A DNA stretch of 64,000 nucleotides. It comes from Sphagnum compactum (Eukaryota; Bryophyta; Sphagnopsida; Sphagnales). This document shows positions 59,940 to 64,000 of the stretch, in pieces (position 1 is the stretch's first letter; every line of letters starts with the position of its first letter). The notes under the pieces are model-generated. The model ran no database searches. It saw only the letters and a list, made by a program, of their open reading frames with translations, and had not been told where the DNA came from. Location of the stretch: contig OZ234499.1 in assembly GCA_965153455.1 (NCBI GenBank), forward strand, positions 8,360,443 to 8,424,442, written 5' to 3'. Both the position numbers and the translations under genes were made by a program.

Positions 59940-61040
59940 TACTATGAATATTTGATGTTTTGGGAATGCAAATTAGTCCATTTGATTTAAAAGGCAAGAA
60001 GAACACCTAAACCCTAAACTTACAAATTCTCAAATTATGACACATGCTCCAATTTAATTAACTAGAGGAAAAGTTAGAAGCAAAAACATGGGTTTTTTGA
60101 AATTTTCTAATTGGTAGATGTTATGTTGGGTAGTAATGTCACTTTTCAAAACAACATTTATCAATTTTTCCATTTCAGTAAATTATGAATTTTTTAAATT
60201 ATTCATAATCTTGCAGAATCTTAATAAACTAAAATATTAAATTTGATTGAAACCCTTATTTTAACATTATAATAACAAGCTTGCAATCATACTAAGGAAA
60301 AAAAATCAACAATTAAAACATGTTTACGATGTAATAAAAATCCATAACATTTTTTATGGACTATGACAAAAGATTCTACATCATTTGAAAAGTTCACCTT
60401 GTAATGAAATGATGGCATTTTATTTTCAATTTTTTAATTTGATTTGTCAAGTGTTATAATTTAATTAAATGAGTCCCTTTTAAAATTTTCAATCAAACCT
60501 CAACACGTATTTATTAAACTTAGAGGTACTCCCATAAAAACTGCCCGTAGAAAACTCTAAAAAATGGATTGTCTATAGGTCAAATAGTGTTGGCCTATGA
60601 AGTGGAGGGAAATAATGCATGTCAACTTTTTGTTTGTTATGTAAATCCCTTGGGTGCATTCATGGTTGGGGTATCATAACAAGAACCACGACACCTATTT
60701 GTCTTATGTTTTGAGTTCTAAACTAAAGATTTAGCAAAATGAATGTACTTTAGTTGCATGTAACAATTACATCACAACTAAGATAAATTTAGTTATTAAT
60801 CAATGACTACTTTGCAATAAATGTATGGCGTTGAATAACACATACAATCATGCCACGTGTATACATTTCCACCACCCAATATATATGACATTTCAATTTA
60901 TTTGCAACTAGTATGCAATTGTATTTCAACTTAAAATTTGAAATTTAAAGATCTGAAATTTGGGCGGGAAACCCTTAGGCAAATGACACATGGCAATATA
61001 TCAACAAATCCACCCCATGCATCAACGACCTTCATACGCT
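59940..61040. other. AT-rich spacer
   Basis: No gene or element recognised. Confidence 0.5.
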
Positions 61041-61470
61041 TATGCTTATGGGCTTTGTTTTTGCTCTTAAAGGTTGAAGGTTCTTGTCTTTGCTCTTAAA
61101 GAAGTTGAAGGTTTTTGTTTTTGCTCTTAGAGGTTGAAGGTTCTTGTCTTTGCTTTTAAAAAGGTTGAAGGTTTTTACTCTTGCTTTTGAATGTTAAAGG
61201 TTTTTATTGTTTCTTTTGAATGTTGAAGGTTTTTGTTGTTTCTTTTGAATGTTGAAGGGTTTTGCTCATACTTTTAGATGTTGAAGGTTCTTACTTTTTT
61301 ATTTTATGTTAAAGGTTATTATTCTTATTCCTGGATGTTGAAAGTTCTTACTTTTGGTTTTAGATCTTAAAAGTTCTTGCTTTTATTCTTAAATATTGAA
61401 GGTTTTTACTTTTCTTACTGGGTGTTGAAAGTTCTTACTCTTACTCTTAGATGTTGAAGGTTTGTGATTT
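61041..61470. repeat. degenerate minisatellite, period ~29-31 bp, about 13 units
   Basis: Units of the form TTGCTCTTAAAGGTTGAAGG followed by a TTCTTG or TTTTTG ending repeat across the stretch, with growing divergence to the right. AT-rich and non-coding. Confidence 0.85.
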
Positions 61471-62611
61471 TTGGTCTTTTGTTTATTTGCATATACTAAA
61501 GAAAAATGATGTGAAAATATATTCCATTTTATTTAAAAGTTGATTGTACAAGTTTAGTTTAACTTATAATGATGAGAGATTTATGAAAGGTGATTTTTTA
61601 ATGATAATCATCTTACATATGTTTTATTTTGTGTGTTTGAACATTTGTGATGACTTTTTTTTTTTTTTGTTTTAGGGCCAAATTTTCATTATGTTTCAAT
61701 CCATCAACATCAAAATTATGTACAAGGTAAGATTCTTTCAGAAATACCTAAAATTGTAATTTGATTTACCTGATTATAAGCATAATATTTTATTCTATTT
61801 ACAAGTGTACAAATTATAGCTTAGCTTGTATCAATGTTTTACATCCATTGCATTTTAGTGACAAATAAATTGCATGTTAGTGGCAATATAGTTGTAAACT
61901 AGTTTTATTCAAGTTGAATGGATTATTTAAATATTTTTAACATTAGAATGTTATGATATGTTACTGATTTCATTTCACATGTGGAATTAAATATCATAAC
62001 ATGGCAGATTTCAAGCAAATAAGGTGGATTGAAAAAATTGCATGGCTCAAGTTCCATTTCAACAAAAATAGAATAAAACATTCATTTATGAAACATAATG
62101 TTTTAAATGACAATATTTGATTGTTGTGGGTCATCATTTTTACGATCTAACCTTTTGTTTAGATAGAGAAAAATGTTTGTTATAAATAGTTTGGGCATTA
62201 TATTTAAATTCATAGTTAAATTAGTTTTTGATAGAAACATTTTCTAATTTCTTTTGTAATGTATTTTTCAACATGGAATGTAAATCTATTTAAAATTCTA
62301 AAGTTTGTATAATTGCATTATAAGTTGCAATTTAGTTGTTTAGTACTACCAAAATCAATTATCATACAATTACTTTGAAACCCAAGCTCAAACACCTACT
62401 TGCAAATTAGTCACTAAATCCTTTATTTTCATTTCATCTTTAGTTGTAAATTAGTTGCAAAAGATAGGTAATGGGAGGTCCTACCCTTATTTATACCCCA
62501 TTAGGAACCTAGCTTAAGGGAATTTCCATGGAGGCTTCCATGTGTGCATTAATCAAATAAATTTGTCAATAGTGAATTAGGAATTAATTAATAGTTAACG
62601 ATGATACAAAT
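61471..62611. other. AT-rich spacer
   Basis: No recognised gene. A T-run lies near 61660. Confidence 0.5.
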
Positions 62612-62760
62612 GATGATGCAGATGATTATGTTGGTGCAAGCGATGATGCAAGCGATTATGTTGGTGCAACTGATGATGCAAACGACTATGTTGGTGCAAC
62701 TAATGATGTAAGTGATTATGTTGGTGTTAGCGATGATGCAAACGATGGGTGATGGTGATG
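62612..62760 (+). repeat. 30-bp minisatellite, five units
   Basis: Units starting GATGATGCAAGCGATTATG, and ending with TTGGTGCAACT-like sequence, begin at 62612, 62642, 62672, 62702 and 62732. The last is partial. The period is a multiple of three, so frames stay open on both strands; the plus frame would read DDASDYVGAT repeats but has no ATG and ends at 62750. Confidence 0.9.
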
Positions 62761-63225
62761 TCCGTGACAAATTGTCTTTGTTAATGCATTCATTTTATGA
62801 AAAAATCCAAGATTCTAACATCAATTCCATAAATTTTAGTGATTTATCATATTAAAATCTATGCCATTATATAAAACATATTTTATTTAAAATATGGAGA
62901 AATTTGAACAAATATTACTAGTCATGTTGAATCTTTTTTTAATAAAACTACATAGTGGGACAAGGTTTTTAAGTCATTTTTCAAGACACTTAAGGACATG
63001 TTTTAATCATCCAAATCATAAAAAATCACCACCATTTTAATCAAGTATGTGAATATTTAATGACAAAGAAAATCTACCAAATATATTATCTTATAAATGT
63101 AATTTTCATTCAAAGTAATGTCTTGAAAATGATTTTGGGGCAAGACATTCCTTTTGTGTACCCCAACCATGAATGGACCCCCTTCATTGGTGTTATTTGG
63201 GTTATGTGTTTGTTTCATGTCATTA
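62761..63225. other. AT-rich sequence flanking the Helitron 3' end
   Basis: No feature recognised. The base adjoining the Helitron end (minus-strand T) fits insertion between A and T. Confidence 0.45.
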
Positions 63226-64000
63226 CTAGCGTGTACCCGTTGCGTTCGTTGCCGGGATAGGCATCGATGTGAAGGATAATGTAATCATTTTATTATTATT
63301 ACAGCAAATATATATCCATTACATATAAGATGCACACACTACAATCTACCAAATACTTCCTTGTAAACTACATTGCGAGTGTAGCCTTCCAAATGTTCGT
63401 GTCTAGCTACGGGTAAGATCTTGAGACCGTCTTTGGAAGTAACCCGTGACACAGCTACATACAATTGCCCATGAGTAAACATCGGGTTCGGCAGATACAC
63501 TCCCACTCGTTCTAAGCTTTGGCCTTGACTCTTGTTGATAGTCATTGCAAAAGCTACGCGGACGGGAAACTGACATCGATGGATTGTAAATGGAAGGGTT
63601 ATGCCTAACGGTGTCATGAAGATGCGAGGTATGAACACTCGATCGCGGACGTGAGTTCCGGTTATGATTTCGGCTTCCAGAACACGTTGTCCAAGCTCTT
63701 TAACAATGAGTCTGGTTCCATTGCATAAGCCTGCGGACACATTCAGATTGCGCAACAGCATGATCGGTGTTCCTTTCTTCAACACCAACCGATGATGTGC
63801 GATGCTTCCCATTTTGAGCGAATTCAGAAATTCAACAAGAAACAGAACATTGGCGTCCACATTTGTTTCCTGAATATCGACGATGGAATCTGCACTCAAA
63901 TATTCTTTTGTTGGACCCGGCATCGCTTCCAAAATCGCATCGTTGATTTCATCGACATCTTCATTCTTTGGTGCCAAGATCGCTCGTTGCTTGAGATAGA
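63226..64000 (-). mobile_element. Helitron, 3' part with terminus
   Basis: On the minus strand, the Pif1-like helicase frame stops at 63339. About 110 bases later the sequence CCCGGCAACGAACGCAACGG, then GTACACGCTAG, ends the element. A short CCCG/CGGG stem followed by CTAG and a host T is the standard Helitron 3' end. Helitrons are rolling-circle DNA elements that insert between A and T without target duplication. The 5' end and Rep domain lie beyond the right edge. Confidence 0.78.
63339..64000 (-). CDS. Helitron Pif1-like helicase, C-terminal part
   Basis: The frame is open from the window's right edge to a TAG at 63339-63341, giving about 220 residues. It includes [80 protein letters not shown] and [11 protein letters not shown]. 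These are the late helicase motifs of superfamily 1 Pif1 enzymes in the form typical of Helitron RepHel proteins (MTINKSQGQ and [11 protein letters not shown] being diagnostic). The Walker A motif and Rep nuclease would lie upstream, off the window. No stop or frameshift interrupts this part, so the element may be fairly young, but activity cannot be judged. A host PIF1 gene is less likely given the Helitron terminus just downstream. Confidence 0.93.
   Translation of the reverse strand, partial: YLKQRAILAPKNEDVDEINDAILEAMPGPTKEYLSADSIVDIQETNVDANVLFLVEFLNSLKMGSIAHHRLVLKKGTPIMLLRNLNVSAGLCNGTRLIVKELGQRVLEAEIITGTHVRDRVFIPRIFMTPLGITLPFTIHRCQFPVRVAFAMTINKSQGQSLERVGVYLPNPMFTHGQLYVAVSRVTSKDGLKILPVARHEHLEGYTRNVVYKEVFGRL

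Noticed and set aside
1-64000. CRISPR array, rRNA or intact tRNA gene
   Set aside because: The tandem repeats present lack repeat-spacer alternation, and no tRNA cloverleaf or rRNA signature was seen; the sequence is plant nuclear in character.

Overview
The window looks like nuclear DNA of a land plant with a large, repeat-filled genome. The evidence is GT-AG spliced genes for plant-type proteins (an RGLG-type RING E3 ligase, a universal stress protein, an ALOG-domain regulator), a mitochondrial cob fragment in nuclear-type sequence, and abundant hAT, Helitron, SINE and MITE remains. The cob fragment keeps a C-terminal stretch (FINTSYVRSSSFRPIHQK) that I associate with seed-free plants (bryophytes, lycophytes, ferns) rather than flowering plants. 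A fern, lycophyte or bryophyte is therefore my best guess, but the clade is inference.

Layout. 0-2.7 kb: 3' half of an RGLG-like gene (+), entering from the left edge. 2.7-7.5 kb: AT-rich spacer with a 240-bp MITE, a short duplication and a hAT-type terminus. 7.5-10.6 kb: a GC-rich island with a three-unit tandem repeat, leading into a four-exon universal stress protein gene (+). 12.4-13.4 kb: a decayed cob insert (-) and a tRNA-derived SINE (-). 13.9-16.5 kb: a leader-like pyrimidine-rich stretch, then an intact 203-codon protein carrying only the two DNA-binding folds of a pogo/CENP-B-type transposase (+). 17-36 kb: AT-rich repeat desert with hAT relics, a ~245-bp degenerate satellite (23.2-24.4 kb), a foldback hairpin (31.6 kb) and a telomere-like minisatellite (33.6 kb). 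36.4-44.1 kb: three decayed hAT transposase copies in mixed orientation, one interrupted by another repeat family. 44-46.9 kb: short hAT-type elements, interleaved palindromes and two G17 runs. 46.9-49.9 kb: an ALOG gene (+) with a long, uORF-bearing leader. 50-63 kb: AT-rich spacer with another hAT relic, a 2.2-kb element with long inverted termini and two minisatellites. 63.2-64 kb: 3' end of a Helitron (-), with the C-terminal part of its Pif1-like helicase running off the right edge.

How parts relate. The host genes (RGLG, stress protein, ALOG) are separate plant loci with no sign of operation as one system; most of the remaining DNA is transposon-derived. A terminal sequence close to CAGTGTTGGGTGGGTATC recurs at about seven places, once directly behind a recognisable hAT transposase, so I infer a family of hAT elements and short derivatives. 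The most interesting candidates are the transposase-derived DNA-binding protein without a catalytic domain, the repeat-bearing open extension upstream of the stress protein, the ATGA overlap of a uORF with the ALOG start, and the unassigned foldback elements. All calls are by eye; no database or structure search was run.
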